From: Gemmatimonadaceae bacterium
GTDB taxonomy: Bacteria; Gemmatimonadota; Gemmatimonadetes; Gemmatimonadales; Gemmatimonadaceae
Length of the DNA stretch: 64,000 nt
Direction: 5' to 3'
Assembly: GCA_020852815.1 (NCBI GenBank)
Contig: JADZAN010000033.1
Coordinates: 62,001-126,000, forward strand
Shown: piece by piece, positions 35,301 through 43,091 of the stretch
Numbering within the stretch: the first letter of the stretch is position 1
How the letters are laid out: each line of letters opens with the position of its first letter
The notes under the pieces: generated by a model
Database searches by the model: none
Seen by the model: the letters and a program-made list of their open reading frames with translations, nothing else
What the model was told of the DNA's origin: nothing
Translations under genes and position numbers: made by a program

Positions 35301-35690
35301 ATGATTGCGGCTGGCGGCTACGGCGCCATCGGCGCGCACGGACAGCACAACGGCCTGGGCTCCCACTGGGAGGTCTGGATGGCCGCCGCCGCGAACGGCA
35401 ACATGGGGGCGCTCGAGATCGCTTCGCTCCACGGCGCCCGCTTCATTGGCCAGGAGCGCGAACTAGGCTCGCTCGAGGTCGGCAAGCTCGCCGACTTCAT
35501 GATCCTGAACCGCGACCCGCTGCAGGACATCCGCGCCACCACCGACATCCAGTATGTAGTCAAGAACGGCGTCGTGTACGACGACGACACCCTCGACGAA
35601 GTCTGGCCGCGCCGCCGCCCCTATGGCCCCCTCTATTGGTTGCAGCCGGACATGCTGAGGAGCGGTCCCATTCCCCTGGACCGCAAGTAG
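32301..35690 (+). CDS. Secreted TolB-propeller/amidohydrolase fusion
   Basis: A 1129-residue exported protein combining two modules. After the signal peptide, residues about 45-730 carry repeated PD40/TolB-like blades (VSPDGSWLVFD, ISPDGSTIAFISDRRG, VSPDGKWLAFVRR, WSPDGEWLAFTS). The C-terminal 400 residues are an amidohydrolase: beta-sandwich start FTNARLVTLNK, metal site His771-Ala-His773 in GFIDVHAHNY, and the ending GKLADFMILNRDPLQDI. Such fusions are common secreted peptidase/amidase-like proteins. The signal peptide is unusual: VAVATNAI occurs three times in tandem, encoded by a 24-bp DNA repeat. Monocistronic by context. Confidence 0.92.
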   Translation: MRPLVRVVALVVAVATNAIVAVATNAIVAVATNAIVASQAHAQQPPAWDVTQPRGATREIDFITSEGTWMSVDVSPDGSWLVFDLLGHIYRVPTSGGEAVALTQSSGIAINAHPRISPDGSTIAFISDRRGQNNLWVMNADGSNPRAVFTELYVRASTPAWTPDGQYIVVQRNQLPNGGAPGSGGIWMYHKDGGSGVELLAGSRQPASWPSLSRDGKYLYFQVLNQGSSLAGYSGRNDFLAGAVQVRRMEIRTGDISAVSYGEQQQQVQASSGGMGAPEVSPDGKWLAFVRRIPDGTITWKGHSFGPRSALWLRNLETGSERMIMDPVEQDIFEGIKVLRNFPGYAWSRDGASIYLTQGGKLRKLDVASSNVTTIPFTARVKRTISQLANFQVRDTAASFSSRFTRWQSASPDGKRLAFQAVGRIWVMELPNGAPKRVTPDSFTPFEYAPAWSPDGEWLAFTSWDDTVSAHLWKVRAAGGAPERLTRDAGEYIHPSWSRDGKEIVLARGAGESRHGRGVVWNQFWDVVRVSSAGVAAGGGEARFVVRVTNAPDANAGSSFNSIRNQIVRPAYGPDGRIFYLHLTNTDPTTSSTLYSVRPDGSDRRAHVAFPFADEATVSPDGKWLAFQESDNVWVTPFPIEGSGGAPVRVDRNRPKLPATRLTSTGGLFPTWRNATTLDYGSADTFFSYSVSSKRSDTTRIALTVPRDIPNGTVAFTNARLVTLNKRAVVNGTLVVTGNRIVCVGACRIPAGARTINASGKTIIPGFIDVHAHNYREHRGIIPQHNYEGAIFLSYGITTTMDPSMWSQNLFPTAELVDAGLLVGSRVYTTGDPLYAGDGSRQEDFSSYERAEWGIAKLKSWGAVSLKQYQQPRRDQRQWVMEAARKLQIQVTSENGDLEYTLGMIMDGHTGFEHPLSYTPLYSDVTTFFGKAQATYSPTFMVGGPGPWNEEYWYQETEAWKDAKTRRFLPWVQYIPQTRRVMKRPLTDYSFAWIAQGLADMIAAGGYGAIGAHGQHNGLGSHWEVWMAAAANGNMGALEIASLHGARFIGQERELGSLEVGKLADFMILNRDPLQDIRATTDIQYVVKNGVVYDDDTLDEVWPRRRPYGPLYWLQPDMLRSGPIPLDRK
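32334..32405 (+). repeat. In-frame 24-bp x 3 tandem repeat inside a signal peptide
   Basis: Three consecutive 24-base units (32334, 32358, 32382) differing at one base encode VAVATNAI three times, residues 12-35 of the TolB-amidohydrolase. Each unit also contains a small hairpin (GTCGC-N4-GCGAC). Unit changes keep the frame but lengthen or shorten the hydrophobic core. Confidence 0.93.
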
Positions 35691-35836
35691 CCGACTTCAT
35701 TTCACGGGTACTGCGCTGCCGCTCCCGCGCGGAAACGCGGTAAGCCGCTGGCCAGAGTGGACGCCGCCGCTGCCGCGCATAGATTCGGCTCCCGAGGGCC
35801 CTCGCCGATCGGGAGTTGGGACGTCAACAGGGAGCC

Positions 35837-38800
35837 ATGGTGCGCAACGGGTGGAGGGTGAGGGAATCAGTGGCACTCCTGCTGTTGTCGTGCGCCGGCG
35901 CCAGGCTCCCGGCACAGCAGCGGCTCCCCGCCGAGGGAGGCGAGACGGTCTCCCTCGGCCAGCCGGGGCATTGGCTGTGGACTTTTGGGGTATCGACGGG
36001 AGTCGGCACGCGCGATCGCAATGGATCCGGACTGCTCGAGGCGCGCGCCGGCGTCTATCACGAGTTGTTCAACCCCGTGCTTGGTGCTGGCGGGCTCCAG
36101 CTCGAGGGGTACGACGGCGCCTACGATACCAAGCACAACGCCGGCATCCGGCTCCGCTTCGCCTCCCCCGTGTCGGGGATCGCGCTGGGCGCCGACTACA
36201 ACATCACCACTAATCAGTGGCGCCCGATCTTCACGTACGCGCACCCCATCCGTCGCGGCGGGCTCGCGCGTGACGGGAGCGTGGCGCGTATCGACATCCT
36301 CACTGGCCCCTCGCGCTCGCTGATGATCGGAGTGGAGAAGCCGGTCTTCCGGCGCATTCCACTGGGCGCCAACCGCCCGCGGCGCGATCGCGTGCGCCTC
36401 AAGGCGCGTCGTCCACCCGACGCCCCACTCGCCACGCCGTCGCCCAAGCTCGAGGCGCAACTCGCCATCGCGCGCGACGCCGCCCTCGCCGTCGGGCGCC
36501 TCACCGTGCCGTGGCTCGACCACCGCGGCAGTGGCGGCAAGGCGAGTGAACGTGGCGTCCTGGCCCGGCTCGACTCCCTCAAGCGCTTCATCGCCAGCGA
36601 CAGCAGCGCCAGCGGACGCACCGTGGACAGCGAATCGCGACGCCTGCACGCCGCCATCGATCGTGCCTTCACGCTCGCGCTCACGCCGGTCGACGCCGCC
36701 AGCACCAACGTGACGCCGCTGGGGCGGCGCGCGGGCGAGCAGGCGCGCGCCCTGATGCTGCGCGAGGTGCTCCTCCCGTACGACCGCCTGCTGGGGCAGA
36801 TCAAGGAAGACGACACCACTCGCCAGTTTGCCGTCCTGGCGCGCGGCAACTTCCTGCGCTGGCTCCTGGCCGAGGCGCGCGTGTCGCGAGAGCTGGCGGA
36901 AGCGGCGCTCTCCGTCTTCACGACCTACCTCGAGCTTGCCGACGCGGTGCGCGCCGCAGCGCACCACGACTGGCGCGAGTCGCGCTTTGTCTGGCTGCCG
37001 TTGCAGCTGGCGCTGTTTCCGGAGCAGTACGACAGCCAGCTGGAGCTCGACGCCCTCGTGGCCGAGGCGACGGGTGAGCAGTTCACCGACGGTAACGCCG
37101 CATCCTGGGTGATCAACGAGCAGTTCCAGTACCAGCTCAATCGTACCATTCGCGAGGCCGAGGACTACCACGTCCTCCTCACGCACGACTTCCGCGGCTT
37201 TGACCGGAGGGGTGACCCGGATGAGATGGCGTACGGGCATGTGCTGCGCTCGTACCTCGCGGCGTTGACGGCGCGCGTGAAGGCGTACGACAGCACGGGG
37301 CGCTTCCCGGTGTACATGATCCTCATCGACGAGTGGTTCTACGACGTGAACCGCGCGCGACTCTGGATGGACCTGCTGGAGGACCCACTGCGACACGAGG
37401 TGCACCTGCCGCGCCGCTTCACTTCGTGGGAAGACTCCCTGCGTGCCGCGCAGGACGCGCTGCGCGCCGCGGTGCGCGAGTCGGCGCTCCTCACCGCGCA
37501 GCGACGGCAGTATGGCGAGGGGTGGCTGCACAAGCTGGTGAAGGTCCACGTCAACGTCACCAACTCCGCTGACCCGAGCTACTGGAGCTGGCGCGTCGCC
37601 ACCAACTTCCCGATGCCGGACGCGTGGATGCGCGACCACCGCAAGATCGTCCTCTACGACATCACGGAGGAGGATCCCTACAGGGGTGAGGCGATGTTCA
37701 CGGGGGCCGGCGTGGGCGAGCACTACGCGAACCTCTCCTGGGAGGATCGTTCGCTCCTCGTGCGCGGGCCGGCGGTCCTCGGCCTCAAGGCGGCCGCGCG
37801 CGAGATCCTCCTCAAGCAGGGGATCGCCGCCGATCGCATCGCGGCCGTGCTGCAACCGCGCCCCCGAGCCGCCGACTACGACCGCCGCGTTGCGGACTTC
37901 GCCAGCCGCAACGCGCGCCCGATCCGGGCCATGCAGCTGCAGAACGGCACCGGCTTCGACACCAAGTACGTCAACGTCGCCAAAGCCGTCCTGTACACCC
38001 TCATGCCCGCGGAGTCGGTCATCAAGATCCCCGATTCGCTGTGGAGCAGCGCGTTCTGGGGGTCGGCGTTGGTGGGATGCGCATTGCGCGGCGTGCGTGT
38101 CCTCGTCATCGCCCCGGCGCTCGCCAGCGCGCCGGCCCCGGCCTTCGGTTCGATGGTGCGGGCGCGCGAGCTGGTGTGGCGCCTGACGAGTGCCGCTCGC
38201 GTCCTCGCCCCCGAGATCGCCGCCACCGACGGCCTCCTCAAGGTCGGGATCTTCTCGTCCACCGCCCGCGTGACCGACGTGGCGGGGAAGGTGAAGGCGG
38301 TGAACGAGTCCATCGCGCGCTACCCGTGGCTGCACGAGCTCTTTGGCTTTCCCCCGGACGTCGTGCTGGAGGCTGCGGCCAGCGGGGGGGAAGGGAACGG
38401 GCACCCGGCCATCGCCGACACCACCCGCGACTTCGAGAGCAACGGCTACGCACTGCTGCACCTCAAGGCCAACTTCTTCGCCTCGCGCGAGGCGTGGAGT
38501 TTCATGTCGCACCCGGAGTGGTCGACGCTGATGTCGGAGTTCGCCCAGCTCCGACTGGCCCAGGTGCAACGTCGAGCGTCGGCCGTCAGTTCGTTCGAAC
38601 AGATCCCCGAGGCGTTGAGCGATGTGGGCGGCGACGTCCTGCAGCGCTGGTTCGAGTCGCTCTCGCCGGGCGATCGCGAGAAGCTCGTCTTCTTCACCAT
38701 CGTCGGCTCGGCCAACCAGAACGATCGATCGCTCACGCTCGACGGCGAGGATGCCCTCATCATGTCCCGCTGGCCGAGCGTCATCGCCTATCTCGACCTC

Positions 38801-38917
38801 ATCACCCTGGTGGGGCAGAGCCGCTGGATCGAGGACCCCGCCGAGATCGAGCGCTACCTCCCGATGCAGGGAAGCGTGAAGCGCGTGCTCTCCCACTGGT
38901 TCAAGCTCGCCTTCTAG
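35837..38917 (+). CDS. Phospholipase-D-like protein with N-terminal barrel-like region
   Basis: A 1026-residue exported protein. AGGGAG precedes the ATG at 35837 and a signal peptide follows (VALLLLSCAGARLPAQ). Residues about 40-180 are Gly/aromatic-rich and strand-like. The C-terminal half is a PLD domain pair. The first catalytic motif is intact (His601-x-Lys603-x4-Asp608 in DHRKIVLYD), followed by FTGAGVGEHY and the usual SLLVRGPAV. The second has His875-x-Lys877 but Ala882 where Asp is expected, followed later by VGSANQNDRS. Probably hydrolyses phosphodiesters at the cell surface, if active. The substrate is unknown. There is a very long antisense open frame, which I regard as a shadow. 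Confidence 0.82.
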   Translation: MVRNGWRVRESVALLLLSCAGARLPAQQRLPAEGGETVSLGQPGHWLWTFGVSTGVGTRDRNGSGLLEARAGVYHELFNPVLGAGGLQLEGYDGAYDTKHNAGIRLRFASPVSGIALGADYNITTNQWRPIFTYAHPIRRGGLARDGSVARIDILTGPSRSLMIGVEKPVFRRIPLGANRPRRDRVRLKARRPPDAPLATPSPKLEAQLAIARDAALAVGRLTVPWLDHRGSGGKASERGVLARLDSLKRFIASDSSASGRTVDSESRRLHAAIDRAFTLALTPVDAASTNVTPLGRRAGEQARALMLREVLLPYDRLLGQIKEDDTTRQFAVLARGNFLRWLLAEARVSRELAEAALSVFTTYLELADAVRAAAHHDWRESRFVWLPLQLALFPEQYDSQLELDALVAEATGEQFTDGNAASWVINEQFQYQLNRTIREAEDYHVLLTHDFRGFDRRGDPDEMAYGHVLRSYLAALTARVKAYDSTGRFPVYMILIDEWFYDVNRARLWMDLLEDPLRHEVHLPRRFTSWEDSLRAAQDALRAAVRESALLTAQRRQYGEGWLHKLVKVHVNVTNSADPSYWSWRVATNFPMPDAWMRDHRKIVLYDITEEDPYRGEAMFTGAGVGEHYANLSWEDRSLLVRGPAVLGLKAAAREILLKQGIAADRIAAVLQPRPRAADYDRRVADFASRNARPIRAMQLQNGTGFDTKYVNVAKAVLYTLMPAESVIKIPDSLWSSAFWGSALVGCALRGVRVLVIAPALASAPAPAFGSMVRARELVWRLTSAARVLAPEIAATDGLLKVGIFSSTARVTDVAGKVKAVNESIARYPWLHELFGFPPDVVLEAAASGGEGNGHPAIADTTRDFESNGYALLHLKANFFASREAWSFMSHPEWSTLMSEFAQLRLAQVQRRASAVSSFEQIPEALSDVGGDVLQRWFESLSPGDREKLVFFTIVGSANQNDRSLTLDGEDALIMSRWPSVIAYLDLITLVGQSRWIEDPAEIERYLPMQGSVKRVLSHWFKLAF

Positions 38918-39042
38918 GGACCGCGTGCGCTGCCGGGCGAGGTGCCGGCGAGTCGCGCCCCCCCGTCCCGCGCGGTATGCTGGGGCGCGGGCGGTGGCCC
39001 GCGAATCCCCCTCACGTGATCCTGCCGCGGAGCGCCCTCGTC

Positions 39043-39999
39043 ATGCACTGGTTCACCCGCCTCCTCCTCGCCGGCGTCATTGGTGTGATCGCCGCCCCGA
39101 AAGCGCCGGCGCAGGTTCGCCAACCCGGCACCACCTGGAGCGACGAACAGCTCCGCAAAGCTGTGGCGCCCGTGCGCGCCGGCCGCCGCCTAACGCCGAA
39201 GACGTGGCCAAACGGCGCGCGCGTCGCCGTCAGCATCACCTTCGACGACGACAACGAGTCGTATCTCCTCGCCTCCGGCGACACCTCGCCCACGACCCTC
39301 TCCGCCGGCGACTTCGGCGCGCAGTCTGGGCTCCCGCGCATCCTGCGACTCCTGGACAAGTACCAGATCCCTTCGACCTTCTTCATCCCCGCGGTGAGCG
39401 CCATGCTCCACCCGGAGATGATCCCGGCAATCATGAGATCGGGGCGACACGAGATTGGCGTTCACGGGTGGATCCACGAGTATCCGCCAGCGTTAGGCAG
39501 CGCCGAGGAGGAGGAGCGCCTTCTCAACAAGGCCATCGACTACCTCACCGCGCAAACCGGGAAGCGCCCCGTGGGCTATCGCGCCCCGGCCTGGGCCTTC
39601 TCTCCCCACACGCTCTCGCTGGTGCGCAAGGCGGGCTTCCTCTACGAAAGCTCGCTGCAGGCGATGGATGAACCGTATGAAGTGGTCGCCGACGGCCAAC
39701 CCACGGGGCTCGTCGAACTCGGCATCGACTGGACGCTCACCGAGACCCCCTACCTCGGCGCCCGCGGCACCATGCCCGATCCGGAGCAGGTCTTCAAGCT
39801 CTTCCGCAAGGAGTTCGACGGAGCATACGCCGAGCGGACGATGTTCGTGCTGACGTTGCACCCGCACGTGACCGGCCATCGCGCGCCGATGCAGGAGCTG
39901 GAGAAGCTGATCGCCTACATCAAGGCGAAGCCTGGCGTCTGGTTCGCGACGACTGAGGAGATCGCGCGCTATGTGAAGGCGCAGGCGGGGATGCCCTAG
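39043..39999 (+). CDS. Secreted polysaccharide deacetylase (NodB-type)
   Basis: A 318-residue exported carbohydrate esterase 4 protein that would remove N-acetyl groups from peptidoglycan or chitin-like polymers, or act on small amides as PuuE-like members do. The ATG at 39043 is followed by a signal peptide (LLLAGVIGVIAAPKAPAQ); the open frame upstream overlaps the PLD gene and is not coding. Seen: the metal/catalytic FDDD at 67-70, the histidine motif GVHGWIHEYP, and GYRAPAWAFS. The ending LTLHPHVTGHRAPMQELE resembles the PuuE/allantoinase-like subgroup. Its stop overlaps a decayed Uma2 start on the other strand. Confidence 0.9.
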   Translation: MHWFTRLLLAGVIGVIAAPKAPAQVRQPGTTWSDEQLRKAVAPVRAGRRLTPKTWPNGARVAVSITFDDDNESYLLASGDTSPTTLSAGDFGAQSGLPRILRLLDKYQIPSTFFIPAVSAMLHPEMIPAIMRSGRHEIGVHGWIHEYPPALGSAEEEERLLNKAIDYLTAQTGKRPVGYRAPAWAFSPHTLSLVRKAGFLYESSLQAMDEPYEVVADGQPTGLVELGIDWTLTETPYLGARGTMPDPEQVFKLFRKEFDGAYAERTMFVLTLHPHVTGHRAPMQELEKLIAYIKAKPGVWFATTEEIARYVKAQAGMP

Positions 40000-40037
40000 T
40001 CGATCATTTCGGGCAGTAGCGGTACACGCGCAGGCAC
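39996..40037 (-). pseudogene. Thirteen-codon remnant of an Uma2-family gene
   Basis: A GTG start lies exactly six bases after the -10 element of the third leaderless promoter copy, in the same position as the starts of the two intact Uma2 genes. It reads VPARVPLLPEMID then stops. The beginning resembles the intact starts MPAPLFLPTDP and MPAPSPILPD. The rest of the gene is missing and the sequence merges into the 3' end of the deacetylase gene. Interpretation as a deletion remnant is inference from position and short similarity. Confidence 0.55.
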
Positions 40038-40080
40038 GGCCATAGCGTACGCTCGGCGCAGTTAGGGAGGCAAGGGGACA
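40038..40080 (-). promoter_or_regulatory. Orphan copy of the Uma2-type leaderless promoter
   Basis: On the minus strand: -35 TTGCCT (40068-40073), the 18-base spacer CCCTAACTGCGCCGAGCG, and -10 TACGCT (40044-40049). The spacer is identical to those at 53.97 and 54.69 kb. It now drives only a 13-codon remnant. The flanking CATGTCCCC upstream of -35 is also shared. Confidence 0.7.
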
Positions 40081-40278
40081 TGCACAAGACTGCGTTCACC
40101 CAGCAGCCTCCCTCTCATCCTTCTTCACACGCAGCGTACCACCTTGACGACAGTTGGGAAGGCGCTCGAAGCGCCGTCGCATCCTGCGCCCATCCCCGCT
40201 CCCACACCCCCAAGCCACCCTCCCGTCATCCCGTATCGCGCGTACATTCTGCCCGTCCCTCACCCACCCACTCCCGCA

Positions 40279-42024
40279 ATGTCCGCCCTCCTGCCCCGCC
40301 TTTCGTCCCTGCGCACAGTCGGCGCCGCCGCATTGGTCGCGTTCGCCGCCGTCGTCGGCTGTGCCCCGCGCGCCACCATCGTCCCCGATGCGGGATCGAG
40401 TCGCGCGTCGAACTACGACGTCGTCATCGAGAACGGTCGCATCATCGATGGCACCGGCGCCGCCTGGTACTACGGCGACATCGCCTTTACCGGCGACCGC
40501 ATCGCCGCCATGGGGCCGCGCGGCGCTTTCAGGTCGGCCCGCGCCACCCAGCGCGTCGATGCCACCGGCCTGGTCGTCTCCCCCGGCTTCATCGACATCC
40601 AGGCGCATTCCATTCACCACTACATGACGGGCGATGGCAAGGCGATCTCCATGGTCACGCAGGGGATCACCACCGCCATCCACGGCGAGGGCGCCTCGTT
40701 AGGCCCGATGAACGACAAGACGCTCGCCGCCGAGGGCGACACCGCCGCTCGCCGCGTCCTGTCGCAGTTCACCGGCGCGCACGGCTTCTCCAAGTGGCTG
40801 GAGTACATGGTGGGGCGCGGCACGGCGCAGAACGTCGGCTCCTTCCTGGGCGATGGGACGGTGCGCGTCTATGCCAAGGGGGAGGAAGCCGGCCCGCTCA
40901 CCGCCGCCGAGCGCGAGACGATGAAGACGATGGTGCGCGAGGCGATGGAAGACGGCGCCTTCGGCCTCGCCAGTGCCCTCATCTACCCGCCTAACACATA
41001 CGCCTCCACCGAGGAACTCATCGAGGCGTCGAAGGCCATGGCGCCGTACGGGGGCGTCTACATCACCCACATGCGCAGCGAGGGAGACAAGTTCCTCGAG
41101 GCGATCGACGAGGCGCTGCGCATCGGGCGCGAGGGTGGGGTCGCGGTCGAGATCTACCACCTCAAGGCCAGCGGCCCGCGCAACTGGCCCAAGATGCCGC
41201 TCGCCATCGCCAAGATCGACTCGGCGCGCCTGGCCGGGCAGGACGTGCAGGCCGACATGTACCTCTATCCGGCCGGCGGCAACTCCTTCGCGGCGTGCAT
41301 CCCGCCAAAGTACGCCGCGGGGGGGCGCCTGCTCGAGAACCTGCAGAACCCGTCGCTGCGCGCCACGATCATCCAGGAGCTGCACGCCGACGACGCCGGC
41401 TACGAGAACCTGTGCCAGGTCGCGACGCCCGCCAACGTGATGGTCGTCGGCTTCACGAAGCCCGAATACAAGCAGTTCGAGGGGAAGCGCCTGAGCGAGA
41501 TTGCCCAGGCGTTAGGCAAGGACTGGGCAGAGGTCATCATCGACCTCAACGTTGCCGAGAAGGCGCAACTGGGCGAGATCCTCTTCCTGATGAGCGAGGA
41601 CAACATCCGCCTGCAGCTCCGCCAGCCGTGGATCAAGTTCGGCACCGATGCCGGAAGCGAAGACCCTGCCACCGCGCGCGGCATGACGCACCCGCGCACC
41701 TACGGCAACTTCCCGCGCCTCTTTGGGCGCTACGTGCGTGAGCAGAAGGTGATCCCGCTCGAGGACGCGGTGCGCAAGGCCAGCTCTGCCGTCGCCACGC
41801 GCCTCAACATCACCGATCGCGGCGTCCTCAAGTCGGGGCTCAAGGCCGACGTCATCGTCTTCGATCCCAACACCATCACCGACAACGCCACCTTCGAGAA
41901 GCCGCACCAGCTCTCGACCGGCATCCGCGACATGTTCGTCAACGGCGTCGCCGTCCTCCGCAACGGCCAGCACACTGGCGCCAAGCCTGGGGTCGTGGTG
42001 CGTGGGCCTGGGTATCGGCGGTAG
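40279..42024 (+). CDS. D-aminoacylase-like amidohydrolase lipoprotein
   Basis: A 581-residue lipoprotein of the N-acyl-D-amino-acid deacylase branch. The ATG at 40279 gives a signal peptide with lipobox VVGC. The amidohydrolase core starts YDVVIENGRIIDGTG, and the metal-site segment reads GFIDIQAHSIHHY. There the first His of the usual HxH appears as Gln and the second is present. GVYITHMRSEGDK, HLKASGPRNW and GTDAGSEDP follow in family order, and the C-terminal LKADVIVFDPNTI closes the sandwich. It would release D-amino acids or act on N-acyl dipeptides outside the cytoplasm. The Gln replacement may be a subfamily trait. Confidence 0.86.
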   Translation: MSALLPRLSSLRTVGAAALVAFAAVVGCAPRATIVPDAGSSRASNYDVVIENGRIIDGTGAAWYYGDIAFTGDRIAAMGPRGAFRSARATQRVDATGLVVSPGFIDIQAHSIHHYMTGDGKAISMVTQGITTAIHGEGASLGPMNDKTLAAEGDTAARRVLSQFTGAHGFSKWLEYMVGRGTAQNVGSFLGDGTVRVYAKGEEAGPLTAAERETMKTMVREAMEDGAFGLASALIYPPNTYASTEELIEASKAMAPYGGVYITHMRSEGDKFLEAIDEALRIGREGGVAVEIYHLKASGPRNWPKMPLAIAKIDSARLAGQDVQADMYLYPAGGNSFAACIPPKYAAGGRLLENLQNPSLRATIIQELHADDAGYENLCQVATPANVMVVGFTKPEYKQFEGKRLSEIAQALGKDWAEVIIDLNVAEKAQLGEILFLMSEDNIRLQLRQPWIKFGTDAGSEDPATARGMTHPRTYGNFPRLFGRYVREQKVIPLEDAVRKASSAVATRLNITDRGVLKSGLKADVIVFDPNTITDNATFEKPHQLSTGIRDMFVNGVAVLRNGQHTGAKPGVVVRGPGYRR

Positions 42025-42075
42025 CGTTGGCCTGCGAGGCTTGGAGGGGCGGGCGGTTCGAGTGTGGGAAGTGCT

Positions 42076-42194
42076 TTCAACACGGAGGACACACGGAGGC
42101 ACGGAGGTACACGGAGAACTGCTTTGAACTTGTTGAACAACGAGAACGTTCTTCTCCGTGGTCCTCCGTGCCTCCGTGTGTCCTCCGTGTTCAA
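42076..42194. repeat. 43-bp inverted repeat of the ACGGAGG family
   Basis: Left arm 42076-42118 and right arm 42152-42194 are near-perfect reverse complements (about four mismatches), separated by 33 bases. The arms are built from CACGGAGGACACACGGAGG blocks and end beside CTTT/AAGGCTTTT, the same sequence family as at 31.8-32.2 kb. The transcript would fold into a long hairpin. Confidence 0.9.
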
Positions 42195-42255
42195 GGCTTT
42201 TAGGCTCTTCCAGCACTCGCGCCGACACACCCTCCAGCCTCGCCCCCAGACAAGA

Positions 42256-42293
42256 AAGAACCCCGGCCTCCATCGAGACCGGGGTTCTTGTTT
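42256..42293. terminator. Bidirectional Rho-independent terminator
   Basis: AAGAACCCCGG (42256-42266) pairs perfectly with CCGGGGTTCTT (42279-42289) around a 12-base loop. GTTT follows on the plus strand and TTCTTTCTTG on the minus strand. It lies between the convergent D-aminoacylase-like gene and the DUF4397 gene. Confidence 0.85.
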
Positions 42294-42314
42294 CGAGCCT
42301 GACGCACGAGAACG

Positions 42315-43085
42315 CTAGCGATTCGCCGTGTTGTCCAGGAACGGCCGGTTGGTCGCCGTGGTCGACGTGATCGTGATGTCGCCGCGCGCGCTGATGGTGT
42401 ACACGCGCCCGGCGTTGAACGAGATCGCCGTGCGCGTGATCGCGTTTGTCGAGCTGCCCGCGTAGCGCGTGCTCAGGTCGTACGAGCCGCCCGGGATGGA
42501 GACGAATGCCCCGCCCGCCTTGTACGCGACCGGTCCCCCGATGGCCGTCTCGACCGCCGTCGTCGAACTCTTGACGTACAGCGTCATCGGGTTGGCATTC
42601 GAGATCGCGTTCACGAACCGCACGTACGCCACGTTGTAGTCGATCGTCGCCGGATAGTCATCCTGGACGATGAACCCTTCCACCGACTTGTTGGTCGTGC
42701 TGTAGAACCCGCTCAGGTACAGCGAGTACGACTTTCCGTCGGCAATCGTCCCGTTGATCGTCGCGACCGCGAGATCCTTGTCGACGGTGGCGGCAATCTT
42801 TCCGGCAAAGGCGTACTGCCCGGGGGCGATGGCGGCGTAGAAGCCGCCCGAGCCCACGCTTCCGTAGGCCACGCCCGTCGTTGCCTCCGTCCCGCTCGTC
42901 GAGGTGATTGCCGTCATCTTCGTGGTGTTGGCGTAGAAGTTCACGCCGGGAGCGTTCACCCCGAAGTTGAAGAACTTGATGCGCCCTGTCTCCAGCGGCC
43001 CGGTGATGTCCTGCAATGCATTCTTGTCGCAGGACGCAACCACCACGGCAGCGAGCAGCGCCACGACAGCCTTGTAGAGTCTCAT
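42315..43085 (-). CDS. DUF4397-domain lipoprotein
   Basis: A 256-residue lipoprotein (lipobox VVASC) with two copies of a DUF4397-like beta sandwich: RIKFFNFGVNAPGVNFYANTT near the start and YVRFVNAISNANPMTLYVKS in the second half. The pattern of a strand followed by Asn-Ala and a 'folded Tyr-Ala-Asn' strand is typical of the family, whose role is surface binding or structure. Its ATG is six bases after the SusD stop, so it is the third gene of the SusC-SusD operon and may be an additional surface ligand-binding protein, as with SusE/F-type accessories. Confidence 0.85.
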   Translation of the reverse strand: MRLYKAVVALLAAVVVASCDKNALQDITGPLETGRIKFFNFGVNAPGVNFYANTTKMTAITSTSGTEATTGVAYGSVGSGGFYAAIAPGQYAFAGKIAATVDKDLAVATINGTIADGKSYSLYLSGFYSTTNKSVEGFIVQDDYPATIDYNVAYVRFVNAISNANPMTLYVKSSTTAVETAIGGPVAYKAGGAFVSIPGGSYDLSTRYAGSSTNAITRTAISFNAGRVYTISARGDITITSTTATNRPFLDNTANR

Positions 43086-43091
43086 GGTGGG

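Noticed and set aside
35867-38896. 1009-codon open frame antisense to the PLD-like gene
   Set aside because: Composition (Arg, Val, Gly, His-rich without domains) is that of a GC-bias shadow; the plus-strand frame has a signal peptide and PLD motifs.
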